From: CBDBIG01 sp965205845 [NCBI: bacterium] | GTDB lineage: Bacteria; SAR324 | Length of the DNA: 64,000 nucleotides | Direction of reading: 5' to 3' | NCBI GenBank assembly: GCA_965205845.1 | Contig: CBDBIG010000003.1 | Coordinates: 62,001-126,000, forward strand | Shown: positions 9,221 through 19,343 of the stretch, in pieces | Layout: every line of letters begins with the position of its first letter | Position numbering within the stretch: position 1 is the stretch's first letter | Notes under the pieces: generated by a model | Databases searched by the model: none | What the model was told of the DNA's origin: nothing | What the model saw: the letters and a program-made list of their open reading frames with translations, nothing else | Made by a program: the position numbers and the translations under genes

Positions 9221-9402
9221 CTCTCAATAGGGCCATGGCTGTCGCCCTTGGGCACATTGCCAACCCTAGTTTTTGTGGGACAACCGTTTTTGATAGACCC
9301 ACCTGCAACAGGCAGTGCATAATACGAGCCATGCACAGCTGCAAAAACGGCCTTTTTTCTAACAAACAAAAGCCTTCTTTAAATAGGCGATAGACCCAAT
9401 TT

Positions 9403-10641
9403 ATGGACGTGAAAGACAACGTACTCTACCTGGGGGGTTGTAATGCCCAAGCACTGGTTGAGGCCTTTGGTTCGCCCTTGTATGTGTACGAAGAGGCGGT
9501 TTTGCGTGAGCAATGCCGTGTTTTGCGCCAAAGTTTTCAAACCTTGCAGCCTGACTTTCATTATGCCGTAAAAGCCAATAACAACCCACATATTTTGCGC
9601 ATTTTTAAAGACGAAGGTATGGGGCTTGATGCAGTCTCTTCCTACGAGGCACGGCTGGGGTTAGAATTAGGGTTTTTGCCAAAGCACATTGTGTTTACAG
9701 GCAATAATTGCACCGAAGAGGATTTTTGCTACTGCCTTAAAAAAGGCATTTTGGTCAATGTAGGCTCCCTTGGTGAATTGGATACGTTTGGGCGCCTTAA
9801 CCGCGATGGCGAGGTGTGTTTACGCCTTAATCCTGATGTGGGGGCAGGGCATCATCGGCATGTGATTACGGGTGGTCCCGATGCCAAGTTTGGCATCTCT
9901 CACGATCAGGTACATATCGTACGCAAACTGCTTAAAACCCACAACTTGCGCCTGATTGGCGTACATTGTCACATTGGCACGGGCATTTTGCGCGTCGAGG
10001 ACATGATGGAGGCGATGGAGGTAATGCTCCAAGCTGCTCAAGGGTTTGATTTTCTTGAGTTTATCGACTTTGGCGGTGGTTTTGGGGTGCCTTATCACCC
10101 CGATGAAAAGCCCCTACCCTTAAACGCACTGGCTGAAATGATGGAAGCCCGTTTTGAGGACTTTTGCAAAGACTATGGGCGCTCACTGCGAATGGTGTTT
10201 GAACCTGGCAGGTTGCTTACCGCCCAAGCGGGTGTGTTGCTTGGGCGCGTCACCAACATATCCCACACCTCAGCCCATGTATTTGTGGGGATGGATACGG
10301 GGTTTAATCACCTGATTCGCCCCGCTTTTTATGGATCCCATCACGAAATTGTGAATGCCAGTCAAGTACAAGGCGACCCCCAAGAGGTGGTGGTGGTGGG
10401 CAATATCTGCGAATCGGGCGATGTGTTCACCCAAAACAAGCAAGGCATTGAGCACCGCTGGATTACCAAACCCAAAATAGGGCAGGTTTTGGCACTGCTC
10501 GATGCTGGGGCATATGGCATGAGCCTTAGCATGCAATACAACATGCGCCCCCGCCCTGCAGAAGTGTTGGTGCAGGCAGGCGAATCGAAACTCATTCGCA
10601 GACGCGAGGTGTATGAGGATTTAATGCGCCAATTTGTCTAG
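9403..10641 (+). CDS. lysA: Diaminopimelate decarboxylase
   Basis: PLP enzyme that makes L-lysine from meso-diaminopimelate. It has the alanine-racemase-fold barrel with the cofactor lysine in YAVKANNN (Lys57) and a glycine-rich phosphate loop FGGGFGVPY near residue 225. EPGRLL follows, then the catalytic CESGDVF near residue 346 and the YGMSLSMQYN C-terminal region. The 412-residue length is normal for LysA. The ATG at 9403 is preceded by AGGCGA about 12 bases upstream. The 180-bp gap to the divergent lipoprotein gene must hold promoters for both. No other lysine-pathway genes adjoin. Confidence 0.93.
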   Translation: MDVKDNVLYLGGCNAQALVEAFGSPLYVYEEAVLREQCRVLRQSFQTLQPDFHYAVKANNNPHILRIFKDEGMGLDAVSSYEARLGLELGFLPKHIVFTGNNCTEEDFCYCLKKGILVNVGSLGELDTFGRLNRDGEVCLRLNPDVGAGHHRHVITGGPDAKFGISHDQVHIVRKLLKTHNLRLIGVHCHIGTGILRVEDMMEAMEVMLQAAQGFDFLEFIDFGGGFGVPYHPDEKPLPLNALAEMMEARFEDFCKDYGRSLRMVFEPGRLLTAQAGVLLGRVTNISHTSAHVFVGMDTGFNHLIRPAFYGSHHEIVNASQVQGDPQEVVVVGNICESGDVFTQNKQGIEHRWITKPKIGQVLALLDAGAYGMSLSMQYNMRPRPAEVLVQAGESKLIRRREVYEDLMRQFV

Positions 10642-10682
10642 CATGCGGTGCGCAACAAACCCTTGGCAATGGCAGTCCAGCC

Positions 10683-12170
10683 TTGAACTCAAAATTTTTA
10701 AGCGCGAGGTTTACACTCAATTTGGAATTCACGAATACCTTGTATTATGGGGATAATTTAGGCGTTTTAAAAAACCTCTCTAAAAGAGACCCGTTCATCG
10801 ACCTGATTTACAGCGATCCACCTTTTAACTCAAAGAAGAACTACAATATACTATACAAAGACCTCATCACCTCAAAAGAAAACGGCGAAAAAGCCACAGC
10901 ACTCAAAGAGGCCTTTAAAGATACCTGGAGCAATGTTGAAATCGGAAATGAACTCGAAGAATTAAAAAGGCTGGATAACCTCAAGATCTTTCAATTTCTC
11001 CACAACAACAGAGGCGTTTTTGGGGATGATCAAATGATCTATCTCACCATGATGGCCATTCGCGTGTACTACATGAAAAAAGTGTTGAAGGAGACGGGAA
11101 GTTTTTACCTGCATTGCGATCCAACCATGAGCCACTACCTTAAGGTGTTGCTTGATATTATCTTTGGCAAAAACCATTTTAGGAACGAGATTGTGTGGCA
11201 TTACAGACGATGGACTGCTGCCTCACAACACTTTCAAAAGATGCATGACATCATTTTTCGCTACACAAAGTCTGAGACCTTTTGCTTTAACCTTCAGTAT
11301 GAACCCTACGGTGACTGGATTAAAAAAGATTACGGCTATCTTGATGAAAAATCAGGGAAACGCTGGCGTTGGCATACCGTAAAAGGAAAACGCTACAAAG
11401 TGTTTTTGGAGGATGAAGACCAGGGCGTAAAACTTAACGATGTTTGGCAAATTCCCCCAATAGGATCCACAGCAAAAGAACGGTTGGGCTACCCCACCCA
11501 AAAGCCCGTGGCATTGTTAAGGCGGGTTATCGAAGCAAGTAGTAACAAAGGTGATGTGGTCGCGGATTTTTTTTGCGGCTGTGGGACCACCATTGCCGCA
11601 GCCCAAGAATTGGAGCGGAAATGGCTTGGGGTCGACATTAGCCATTTGGCTGTTGGCCTGATTGAAGACAAGAGGCTAAAAAATCTGAAACCCATTCCAA
11701 GTTATGGGGTCAAAGGATTTCCGAGCGACGTGGCAGAAGCAGAAAAGCTGGCAACAGAGAAGCCGTTTGAATTTGAAAACTGGATTGTTGAATACAAGCT
11801 TCACGGGCATGGCACCCAAAAAACGGGCGATGGAGGATTTGATGGGCATCTTGCGCTCGACTTTGTGGGCAAAAGGATCTCTTGCATCATCGAGGCAAAA
11901 GGCGGAAAGTGTGGCATAAAAAATATCAGGGAGTTTCATGCTGTCATGGCAAAGCAAGGGGTCGATGTGGGGCTGTTTGTGTGTTTTGAAAAGCAAGTTA
12001 GCGATGGGATGCGAAAATACTGTGATGCGGAGGGCTTGATTGACATAGGCGGTGGAAGCACCCTCAACATGTTTCAAATTCAAAAAATAGGCATTCTCAC
12101 GGTGGAATCCTTGCTGGCCAATCAATACCCCCACTGGTTAAACACGTTTATTGCCAACCAAACCTACTAA
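10683..12170 (+). CDS. DNA methyltransferase fused to a restriction-nuclease-like domain
   Basis: Single-chain candidate restriction-modification enzyme of 495 residues. The N-terminal two thirds is an amino-methyltransferase of the beta class: catalytic DPPF at residues 45-48 (IYSDPPFNSKKNY), TGSFYLHCDPTMSHYLK, GNHFRNEIVWHY-type segments, PTQKPVALL and the SAM-binding ADFFCGCGTT near residue 300. The C-terminal about 130 residues carry TGDGGFDG, then IIEAKGGK. That D...E-x-K pattern is typical of Mrr/PD-(D/E)XK nuclease folds, and IREFHAVM follows. The start is TTG; no earlier ATG exists in frame, so the N terminus is uncertain. A homologous methyltransferase with a different nuclease lies at 51609-52820. 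No separate restriction gene is adjacent. Target specificity cannot be read. Confidence 0.8.
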   Translation: MNSKFLSARFTLNLEFTNTLYYGDNLGVLKNLSKRDPFIDLIYSDPPFNSKKNYNILYKDLITSKENGEKATALKEAFKDTWSNVEIGNELEELKRLDNLKIFQFLHNNRGVFGDDQMIYLTMMAIRVYYMKKVLKETGSFYLHCDPTMSHYLKVLLDIIFGKNHFRNEIVWHYRRWTAASQHFQKMHDIIFRYTKSETFCFNLQYEPYGDWIKKDYGYLDEKSGKRWRWHTVKGKRYKVFLEDEDQGVKLNDVWQIPPIGSTAKERLGYPTQKPVALLRRVIEASSNKGDVVADFFCGCGTTIAAAQELERKWLGVDISHLAVGLIEDKRLKNLKPIPSYGVKGFPSDVAEAEKLATEKPFEFENWIVEYKLHGHGTQKTGDGGFDGHLALDFVGKRISCIIEAKGGKCGIKNIREFHAVMAKQGVDVGLFVCFEKQVSDGMRKYCDAEGLIDIGGGSTLNMFQIQKIGILTVESLLANQYPHWLNTFIANQTY

Positions 12171-12282
12171 AAACCCTTTTTATCGGTGCAAAATTAAGCC
12201 AATCTAGGCAAACCTTGTACCCTCAGCATTTTATTTCAAACACTCGCTTCCCCCCAGCAATATAGGTTACCCATTCTTTACC

Positions 12283-14964
12283 GTGTCTTCTCCCCTACCC
12301 CCATACTCCCCCAAAACCCTTGAAACCCCCATTTACCAACGCTGGCTTGGGGCAAACTGCTTTGCTCCTGCCTCAGACACGGCAAAGCGCGTCGAACGAG
12401 CGGGGGAGAGCTTTTGCATCGTGATTCCGCCGCCCAACGTAACGGGAGTCTTGCACCTTGGGCATGCATGGGATAGCACCTTGCAAGATATTTTAACGCG
12501 CTGGATGCGCATGGAAGGCCGCAATACCCTTTGGCTACCAGGAACAGACCATGCAGGCATCGCCACCCAATGGATGGTTGAACGTCAGCTGCAAGAAGAG
12601 GGCAACAGCAAGGAAGAGATTGGGCGCGAAGCCTTTATGGAACGCGCTTGGGACTTTAAAAACGCCTCCCATGGCTCCATTCGCAAGCAGCTCGAATGCC
12701 TCGGGGTTTCCTGCGATTGGTCGAGGGAACGCTTTACCCTCGACGAAACCCTTTCAAAAGCTGTGCGGCGTGTGTTTGTGCAACTCTACCACGAAAAGCT
12801 GATTTACCGCGGCCTGCGCATGGTCAATTGGAGCCCCGCTTTGCGCTCTGCGGTTTCAGACCTTGAAGTGCTGCACAAGGAGGTGAAAGGGCATTTGTGG
12901 AGTTTTATGTATCCTTTTGCCGATGGTGGTAAGATAGCGGGGCAAAAGGGGATTGTCATTGCCACCACTCGCCCAGAAACGATGCTTGCCGATGGTGCCG
13001 TGGCTGTGCACCCCGATGATGAACGCTACCGTGCCATGGTGGGAAAATACGTAACCATTCCTTTGGCAAACCGCGATATTCCCATTATTACAGATGGCTA
13101 TGTAAAACCAGAATTTGGTTCCGGGGCGGTTAAAATTTCCCCCGCCCACGATTTTAATGACTTTGAGGTGGGGCAAAGGGCCAAACTTCCCTTTATCACC
13201 GTGATGGATGAAACAGGGACGATGGCAGGCAAGGGAGTCCCGACCCCATATCAAGGCCTTGATCGCCAGGCAGCACGCAAGCAAATGCTTTATGACCTTA
13301 AAGCCAAAGGCTTGCTGGTTAAAACAGAAACCCTCACGCACTCGGTGGGGCATTGTAGCCGTAGCGGCGTAACCGTCGAACCACGTATCTCAGAGCAGTG
13401 GTTCGTCTCGGTAGATGGGATGGCTAAAACCGCCCTTCAGGCCGTTCATTCCCGTCAAATTGAGTTACTCCCCCAGTTTCAAGAGAAGATTTTTGCCGAA
13501 TGGATGGAAAATATCCACGATTGGTGCATTTCGCGCCAGCTATGGTGGGGGCATCAAATTCCTGCATGGCATTGTGCCAAATGTCAGCAATATAGCGTTG
13601 TCGAAAACGCCCCCAGTGTTTGCGAACACTGTCAAAGTTCTCAGATTACGCAGGCGACCGATGTCCTCGATACCTGGTTTAGCTCTGCCTTGTGGCCCTT
13701 TAGCACCATGGGGTGGCCCGAAAATACCCAAGATTTGCAGTCATTTTACCCCACCTCGGTACTGGTTACGGGCTACGACATTTTGTTTTTTTGGGTGGCA
13801 CGCATGGCCATGATGGGCTTAAAATGTATTCCTGAGCACCCCCCCTTTCATCAAGTGTTGCTCCATGGCCTGTTGCGTGACGAAAAGGGTGTTAAAATGT
13901 CCAAAACCAAAGGCAATGGGCTCGACCCTGTGGAGGTGGTTGAAGAATACGGGGCAGATGCCTTGCGGATGGCGTTGGCAGTGGGTACGGTGCTGGGGCA
14001 AGATTTATCCTTGGGGATGAATGCCGTCGAAGCCATGCGCAATTTTGCCAATAAACTGTGGAATGCTGCACGCTTTGTGTTGGGATATCGTGGGCATATG
14101 GAACAACCCAAGGCACTTGAACACATGGTGCTAAGCGACTATGACACATGGTTGCTGACACGCTTAAACCTGGCCTGTGCCGCGGTGCGTCAAAACCTTG
14201 AGCAACGGCGCTTTAACGAGGCCGCGAAGGCGGTGTACGCCTTTGTGTGGGATGAATTTTGCGATTGGGGCTTGGAAGCAGCCAAACCGATCTTAAATGG
14301 GCAAGATTCTCTGGCAGCGCAAGCGAGCTATGCCACGTTACACCACTGCTTGCAGAACACTTTACGCCTGCTGCATCCATTTATGCCCTACGTTACGGAG
14401 GCTTTGTGGGGGCATTTAATGCCGAAGGATGGTTTTGTGATGTTGCAAAGCTATCCCAAAGGGGTCACCGCCAAGGATTTAAGCACAAGCCAGCGGGAAA
14501 CAGCGCAAAACATTGCCCATGCCAACCGTTTTGTGAGTGCGTTGCGCACCTTACGGAGCGAAAATCATGTGGCACCCAAAGCGCGGGTTGAAGTATTGGT
14601 ATTGAGCGAAAGCCCGACCTTGCTTAAAACCTTAGATCAGCAGCAGACCATTGTATGTGCCATGGCAGGTGCCAGCACCATTTTGCCCGTAACGGTCGCA
14701 CCCACCCAAAAAAGTTGGATTAAGCAAATTGGGCGGGGTTTTAGCGTGTATATCAAGCTTCCACAAGCCTCGTTACAGGCTCAAAAAGCACGTATCCAAA
14801 AAGATGCAGCCAAGTTAGACCAAAAAATAACCCCACTGCAAATGAAATTGAATAACCCTGAATTTGTGGAAAAAGCCCCCGCAGCCGTGGTGGAAAAAAC
14901 CCGTCAAAAACTTGCCGAATTACAGGCACAGCACGCCCAACTGCATGCAGCCTTGCATCCATAG
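12283..14964 (+). CDS. valS: Valyl-tRNA synthetase
   Basis: Class I aminoacyl-tRNA synthetase charging tRNA-Val. The HIGH-type motif VLHLGHAWDS follows PPPNVTG, the hallmark of ValRS. The CP1 editing domain includes TTRPETMLADGAVAVHP and GSGAVKISPAHDFND. A Cys4-like zinc segment (CAKC...CEHC) lies near 430, KMSKTKGNGLDP is the KMSKS loop near 540, an anticodon-binding helical domain follows, and the C-terminal coiled coil (KDAAKLDQKITPLQMKLNNPEFV) is the ValRS tRNA-binding arm. At 893 residues it has the usual length. The start codon is GTG at 12283. Confidence 0.96.
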   Translation: MSSPLPPYSPKTLETPIYQRWLGANCFAPASDTAKRVERAGESFCIVIPPPNVTGVLHLGHAWDSTLQDILTRWMRMEGRNTLWLPGTDHAGIATQWMVERQLQEEGNSKEEIGREAFMERAWDFKNASHGSIRKQLECLGVSCDWSRERFTLDETLSKAVRRVFVQLYHEKLIYRGLRMVNWSPALRSAVSDLEVLHKEVKGHLWSFMYPFADGGKIAGQKGIVIATTRPETMLADGAVAVHPDDERYRAMVGKYVTIPLANRDIPIITDGYVKPEFGSGAVKISPAHDFNDFEVGQRAKLPFITVMDETGTMAGKGVPTPYQGLDRQAARKQMLYDLKAKGLLVKTETLTHSVGHCSRSGVTVEPRISEQWFVSVDGMAKTALQAVHSRQIELLPQFQEKIFAEWMENIHDWCISRQLWWGHQIPAWHCAKCQQYSVVENAPSVCEHCQSSQITQATDVLDTWFSSALWPFSTMGWPENTQDLQSFYPTSVLVTGYDILFFWVARMAMMGLKCIPEHPPFHQVLLHGLLRDEKGVKMSKTKGNGLDPVEVVEEYGADALRMALAVGTVLGQDLSLGMNAVEAMRNFANKLWNAARFVLGYRGHMEQPKALEHMVLSDYDTWLLTRLNLACAAVRQNLEQRRFNEAAKAVYAFVWDEFCDWGLEAAKPILNGQDSLAAQASYATLHHCLQNTLRLLHPFMPYVTEALWGHLMPKDGFVMLQSYPKGVTAKDLSTSQRETAQNIAHANRFVSALRTLRSENHVAPKARVEVLVLSESPTLLKTLDQQQTIVCAMAGASTILPVTVAPTQKSWIKQIGRGFSVYIKLPQASLQAQKARIQKDAAKLDQKITPLQMKLNNPEFVEKAPAAVVEKTRQKLAELQAQHAQLHAALHP

Positions 14965-16438
14965 GCGGAGCAATTTTTTCGAACTTGCATCCTATTGAAG
15001 GGGGCGTACTCAAAGCAGATGAAATGGGTATTTGGAATCGTGGCCGTGATGCTCATTACGCATCTCATTTTTAAGCGTGCAGGGCGCAAGTAACCTCCTT
15101 TGTTTGTGCGTGAACACTCGCGGATTTGGACGCGCTTTACGCCGCCGCTGCGGCCCATGGTTTTGCAATGGTTTTGCAAGAGACCCACAACACACTAAAA
15201 CGCTTTGGGATCCGCGGAGCAGGTGCAACCCAAGGGCTAGCGCAACAAACCGCTCTCGGATGAAGATAGGCACCGCAACGATAAAATCGCGCGCATTCGT
15301 GCTGGAGGTGAACGCCCCTTTGCCACCTACAAAAACCGCTACGCTCTCGCCCAAACATGATTTATGGAATGGGCTAAAAACATAACTGCCCCCGGCATCG
15401 CTGCGAATAGCCTACAACATACGCGAAAGGGGCCAGATTCCTGACGCTCTATGGTCTGTCAGACCTCAGATTATGCTGCATCGATGTGTCCGATAGTCCC
15501 GCAATCGCCTTGAAACCGCCCATCGAATTCACCACAATCCGCCCTCAAAATCGCAAGTAACTGCAAACCAGTTATCCCACAAGGGTCATCTCCAAGCCCT
15601 ACTAAGGTGAGTATTGCGAAAATGTTACGATTAAGAAAGCTTAAGCGAGTAAACACAATGCGCTGCCATCGAAATCGTGTAGACAAAATACCCTTAAACT
15701 TAACGCACAACCATGCGCAGCAAAGCCAGAACATCCCACACAAGCACCACGGCTGCCATCAGCCAAAGACACCTCAGCATCCACGTGCCAAGCTGTGGCC
15801 ATTGGCGTCTTATCCACTTGCGAAAAGCGAAGGTTAACAGCAAGAGCAACAGTGCCGCTTCCCATAAGCCCAATCCAAACATGGTTAGCGTTTTGCCTAG
15901 AAGGAATAGGAGGAATTTGTGGTGGTCATTGCAGAAGGGATTTGGTAACGCTTGAGCGAATCAGCAGCCCTCTTTGCACAGATTGCATGCCAAGAGGCTC
16001 GAGAACTCGTTGCACCCCGTTTTTTTGCGCTTGGTGCACCATACATAGCACGAGGCAGGCCTTTTTGTCATGGAGGCGAATGGCTATGTGGCACCCATGC
16101 TACCAAAGCCCAGCTTAGGCGATTGCGGGTAAAAAGCGCAAGCGTTGGCGTCCAATTGAGGTGGCCAAGTGGTGGTTCCTTCCTTTTTCCAAACGGGCTT
16201 CCCGTAAAGGCCCTGCTCGATACGCATTTTTTCAAAAGGCAAATGGGCGTTGTTAGAAGTTCCATCCGTTTTCCATAACCCAAGGGAACAAAGCCATGAG
16301 GGTTTGCAAGGTTCGTTTTGTTGTCATGCTTACAACTTCCACGAAGCGTCCATGGGGTAACCTGTGCTAGCATGTGGGGGGCGGAGGTTTATAGGTGGTG
16401 GGTGAGATCAATTTTTTAGTTTTTTCTTAGCATAAAAG
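14965..16438. other. 1.5-kb intergenic region, mostly without recognisable genes
   Basis: No confident gene on either strand apart from the weak small ORF listed separately. A 24-codon ORF at 15019-15093 (+) would encode one hydrophobic helix with a basic tail (MKWVFGIVAVMLITHLIF...). On the minus strand at about 16081-16280 an open stretch reads LPFEKMRIEQGLYGKPVW and on to GFGSMGAT before a stop. It has protein-like composition but no start in frame, so it may be a decayed gene. No tRNA, repeat array or terminator was seen. Confidence 0.4.
15700..15882 (-). CDS. Small hydrophobic protein, uncertain
   Basis: A 60-residue ORF with two strongly hydrophobic segments (LWEAALLLLLLTFAF and LWLMAAVVLVWDVLALL) separated by a basic/aromatic linker (RKWIRRQWPQ). 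This is the layout of a two-helix inner-membrane protein with a cytoplasmic loop. ATG start at 15882 without a clear ribosome site. Overlapping frames have no comparable pattern. The function is unknown and the gene may not be real. Confidence 0.35.
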   Translation of the reverse strand: MFGLGLWEAALLLLLLTFAFRKWIRRQWPQLGTWMLRCLWLMAAVVLVWDVLALLRMVVR

Positions 16439-16453
16439 GTGTATTCGGTTGCC

Positions 16454-18190
16454 ATGATGAATGGATGGATGGTTCAAAACCCCCTGGGCATAAAACCCAT
16501 GGTTTGGTTATTGGTGTTGGGCATTGCTTGCATTGGCGGGGAAACACTCGGGCTGGCACAAGACACGGGTGCCCCTCCCCAAAGGGAGGTAGGGGAGGAT
16601 AAAACCGATGCACATGGCAGTGCAAAAGCCAAAAAAGGCGGGGCGATGCGCTTGCGCCTTCCTGTTTCCCCCCCCTTGTTGCACCCCTTAAATGCCACGG
16701 ATGCCTACGGTAACCGCGTGCTCGATAGCATTTATGAGTCCTTGGCAGATACCGATGTGGATACCTTACGCTTTATTCCATTGTTGGCCTCACGTTGGAA
16801 AAAATCCCCCGATAGCCTGACGTATACCTTTTATTTAAACCCCAAAGCACGTTGGCACGATGGCAAGCCCGTCACCGCTGGCGATGTGGCCTTTAGCTTT
16901 GACGTACTCTTTGATTCCAATTTAAAGACCCGTGCCAAGTGGCAGTCGTATTACAGCAATATCGCCTCGGTAAGGGTTATTGATACCTATACGGTCCGTT
17001 TTAGGGTGAAAAGGGATCATTTTCGAAATTTTATCAACCTTGCCACCTTGCGTATTGTGCCCAAACACTACTTTAAGCCAAACGAGCCCAACCAAACCGT
17101 TTTGGCCAAAAAGCCCGTGGGCAGTGGGCCCTACCGCTTTGTGTCCTGGAAAAAGGGGAGCCGGATTACCCTCAAACGCCATGCCGAGTATTGGGGCAAA
17201 AACCTCCCCCAAAACCGAGGGCGCTATAACCTGCGCCTGCTGCTTTACAAGGTGGTAACCAATAACAAGGTGGCCTTGCAATCGCTGCAAAAAGGCGAAC
17301 TGGATCTGCTGGGCTTAACCCCCGAACAATGGAAAAAAGAAACCAAGAACCCAAAAATCTACGGCCAAGGTCCCATTACCAGTGCCCCCGTGGTCAAATT
17401 GAACGTGCAAAACCTCTCGCCACGGAGTTACAGCTACGTGGGTTGGAATCTTGCCTCCCCGTTGTTTAACGACCGCCGCGTACGCTTGGCTTTAAGCCAT
17501 TTGTTCGATCGCAAAACCTTTATACAAAAGCTGTTTCATGGCTTGCGCGAGGAGGCAGTGGGCCCTTTTGCGTCCAATTCGCGCTATCGCTCGCCCAAAA
17601 TTAAACCCATTCCGTTCTCGATTGCCGAGGCAGGGAGATTGTTTAAAGAGGCTGGTTGGACGGATAGCGATCAAGATGGTGTGCTTGATAAGAAGGGCCA
17701 AGCGATGCGCTTTACCGTGCTTACAGCCGACCCCGAAACAGGGGTAAAAATGCTAACCCTTGCCAAGCAGTCGATGCAAAAAGCGGGGGTCGATTTGCGC
17801 ATTAAGGTGGTGGATTGGGCTGCTTTGCTAAAACTGATTGATGACCTCCGCTTTGATGCCGTGATGCTGGGTTGGTCCCGCAGTGCCTGGCCTGATCCCA
17901 CCGCGTTATGGCACTCCAAAAGTGCGGTGGCGGGGGGGCTCAACTTGGTGCGTTACAAAAACCCCGAGGTCGATAATCTGATTGCAAAGGGGGTCAAATC
18001 GATACCCGACAAGCAACGGGTGGTGCTTTTTAGGCGGATACACGAGATCCTTTTTCGTGATCAACCCTATACTTTTTTGCTCGAAAGTGGGCATCAACTC
18101 ACTGCCTATCGCAACCGTTACCATCAGGTCAAGCCTTGGTTTCACTACAGCCTTGGGAGCGATTATTGGTGGGAAAAATCCGTTAAATGA
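16454..18190 (+). CDS. yejA: Peptide-type ABC transporter substrate-binding protein, YejA-like
   Basis: Periplasmic solute-binding protein of the SBP_bac_5 family. After a signal peptide (hydrophobic MVWLLVLGIACIGGETLGLAQ) come the family features: LRLPVSPPLLHPLNATDAYG, LASRWKKSPDSLTYTF, NPKARWHDGKPVTAGDVAFSF and PVGSGPYRFV. RVRLALSHLFDRK, WARNCT-like DAVMLGWSRSAWPDPTALW and a YRNRYHQVKPW ending follow. This architecture is that of YejA, which binds oligopeptides or microcin C. The frame opens at GTG 16439; I prefer ATG 16454 next to the signal peptide. yejB lies 1.15 kb downstream, an abnormal distance because a 57-bp unit covering the last codons of this gene has been amplified about 20-fold between them. 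Confidence 0.85.
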   Translation: MMNGWMVQNPLGIKPMVWLLVLGIACIGGETLGLAQDTGAPPQREVGEDKTDAHGSAKAKKGGAMRLRLPVSPPLLHPLNATDAYGNRVLDSIYESLADTDVDTLRFIPLLASRWKKSPDSLTYTFYLNPKARWHDGKPVTAGDVAFSFDVLFDSNLKTRAKWQSYYSNIASVRVIDTYTVRFRVKRDHFRNFINLATLRIVPKHYFKPNEPNQTVLAKKPVGSGPYRFVSWKKGSRITLKRHAEYWGKNLPQNRGRYNLRLLLYKVVTNNKVALQSLQKGELDLLGLTPEQWKKETKNPKIYGQGPITSAPVVKLNVQNLSPRSYSYVGWNLASPLFNDRRVRLALSHLFDRKTFIQKLFHGLREEAVGPFASNSRYRSPKIKPIPFSIAEAGRLFKEAGWTDSDQDGVLDKKGQAMRFTVLTADPETGVKMLTLAKQSMQKAGVDLRIKVVDWAALLKLIDDLRFDAVMLGWSRSAWPDPTALWHSKSAVAGGLNLVRYKNPEVDNLIAKGVKSIPDKQRVVLFRRIHEILFRDQPYTFLLESGHQLTAYRNRYHQVKPWFHYSLGSDYWWEKSVK

Positions 18191-19264
18191 TAACGCCAGC
18201 CACACAGCCTTGGGAGCGATTATTGGTGGGGAAAAGGTGTTAAATAATAACGCCAGCCCACAGCCTTGGGAGGGTTTGTTGGCGGGAAAAGGCGTTAAAT
18301 GATAACGCCAGCCACACAGCCTTGGGAGCGATTATTGGTGGGGAAAAGGCGTTAAATGATAACGCCAGCCTAACAGCCTTGGGAGCGATTGTTGGCGGGA
18401 AAAGGCGTTAAATGATAACGCCAGCCACACAGCCTTGGGAGCGATTATTGGTGGGAAAAATCCGTTAAATGATAACGCCAGCCACACAGCCTTGGGAGCG
18501 ATTATTGGTGGGAAAAATCCGTTAAATGATAACGCCAGCCACACAGCCTTGGGAGGGATTGTTGGCGGGAAAAAGGTGTTAAATGATAACGCCAGCCCAC
18601 AGCCTTGGGAGGGTTTGTTGGCGGGAAAAAGGCGTTAAATGATAACGCCAGCCCACAGCCTTGGGAGGGATTGTTGGCGGGAAAAAGCCGTCAAATGATA
18701 ACGCCAGCCACACAGCCTTGGGAGGGATTGTTGGCGGGAAAAAGGCGTTAAATGATAACGCCAGCCCACAGCCTTGGGAGGGATTGTTGGCGGGAAAAAG
18801 CCGTCAAATGATAACGCCAGCCACACAGCCTTGGGAGGGATTGTTGGCGGGAAAAAGCCGTCAAATGATAACGCCAGCCACACAGCCTTGGGAGGGATTG
18901 TTGGTGGGGAAAAGGCGTTAAATGATAACGCCAGCCTAACAGCCTTGGGAGGGATTGTTGGTGGGAAAAATCCGTTAAATGATAACGCCAGCCACACAGC
19001 CTTGGGAGGGATTGTTGGCGGGAAAAAGGTGTTAAATGATAACGCCAGCCCACAGCCTTGGGAGGGTTTGTTGGCGGGGAAAAGGCGTTAAATGATAACG
19101 CCAGCCCACAGCCTTGGGAGGGATTGTTGGCGGGAAAAAGCCGTCAAATGATAACGCCAGCCACACAGCCTTGGGAGGGATTGTTGGCGGGGAAAAGGCG
19201 TTAAATGATAACGCCAGCCACACAGCCTTGGGAGGGATTGTTGGCGGGGAAAAGGCGTTAAATA
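18146..19264. repeat. About 20 tandem copies of a 56-57 bp unit derived from the yejA 3' end
   Basis: The first copy is the coding end of yejA (SLGSDYWWEKSVK, stop) plus 18 following bases. Nineteen more copies follow head to tail without spacers. The unit runs from ACAGCCTTGGGAG to AATGATAACGCCAGCC. Variants differ by GATTATTGG versus GATTGTTGG or GTTTGTTGG, and by AAATCCGTTA versus AAGGCGTTA or AAGCCGTCA. Subtypes alternate in blocks, which suggests higher-order duplications. Every copy keeps a stop codon in the yejA frame, while other frames stay open and create spurious ORFs. The array ends about 80 bases before yejB. Confidence 0.95.
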
Positions 19265-19343
19265 ATGAGGTCACTCAAGCGGACGGCAAAAAGGCATTGA
19301 ACTCCTTTTTCAATTTGCGCAAAAATAAGGGCCTTGCCTTTGT

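Noticed and set aside
15952-16278. 108-residue plus-strand ORF upstream of yejA
   Set aside because: No recognisable features; the opposite strand of the same stretch looks more protein-like, though broken.
18146-19264. CRISPR array
   Set aside because: Repeats are head to tail with no variable spacers, and the unit is the end of yejA; no cas genes are nearby.
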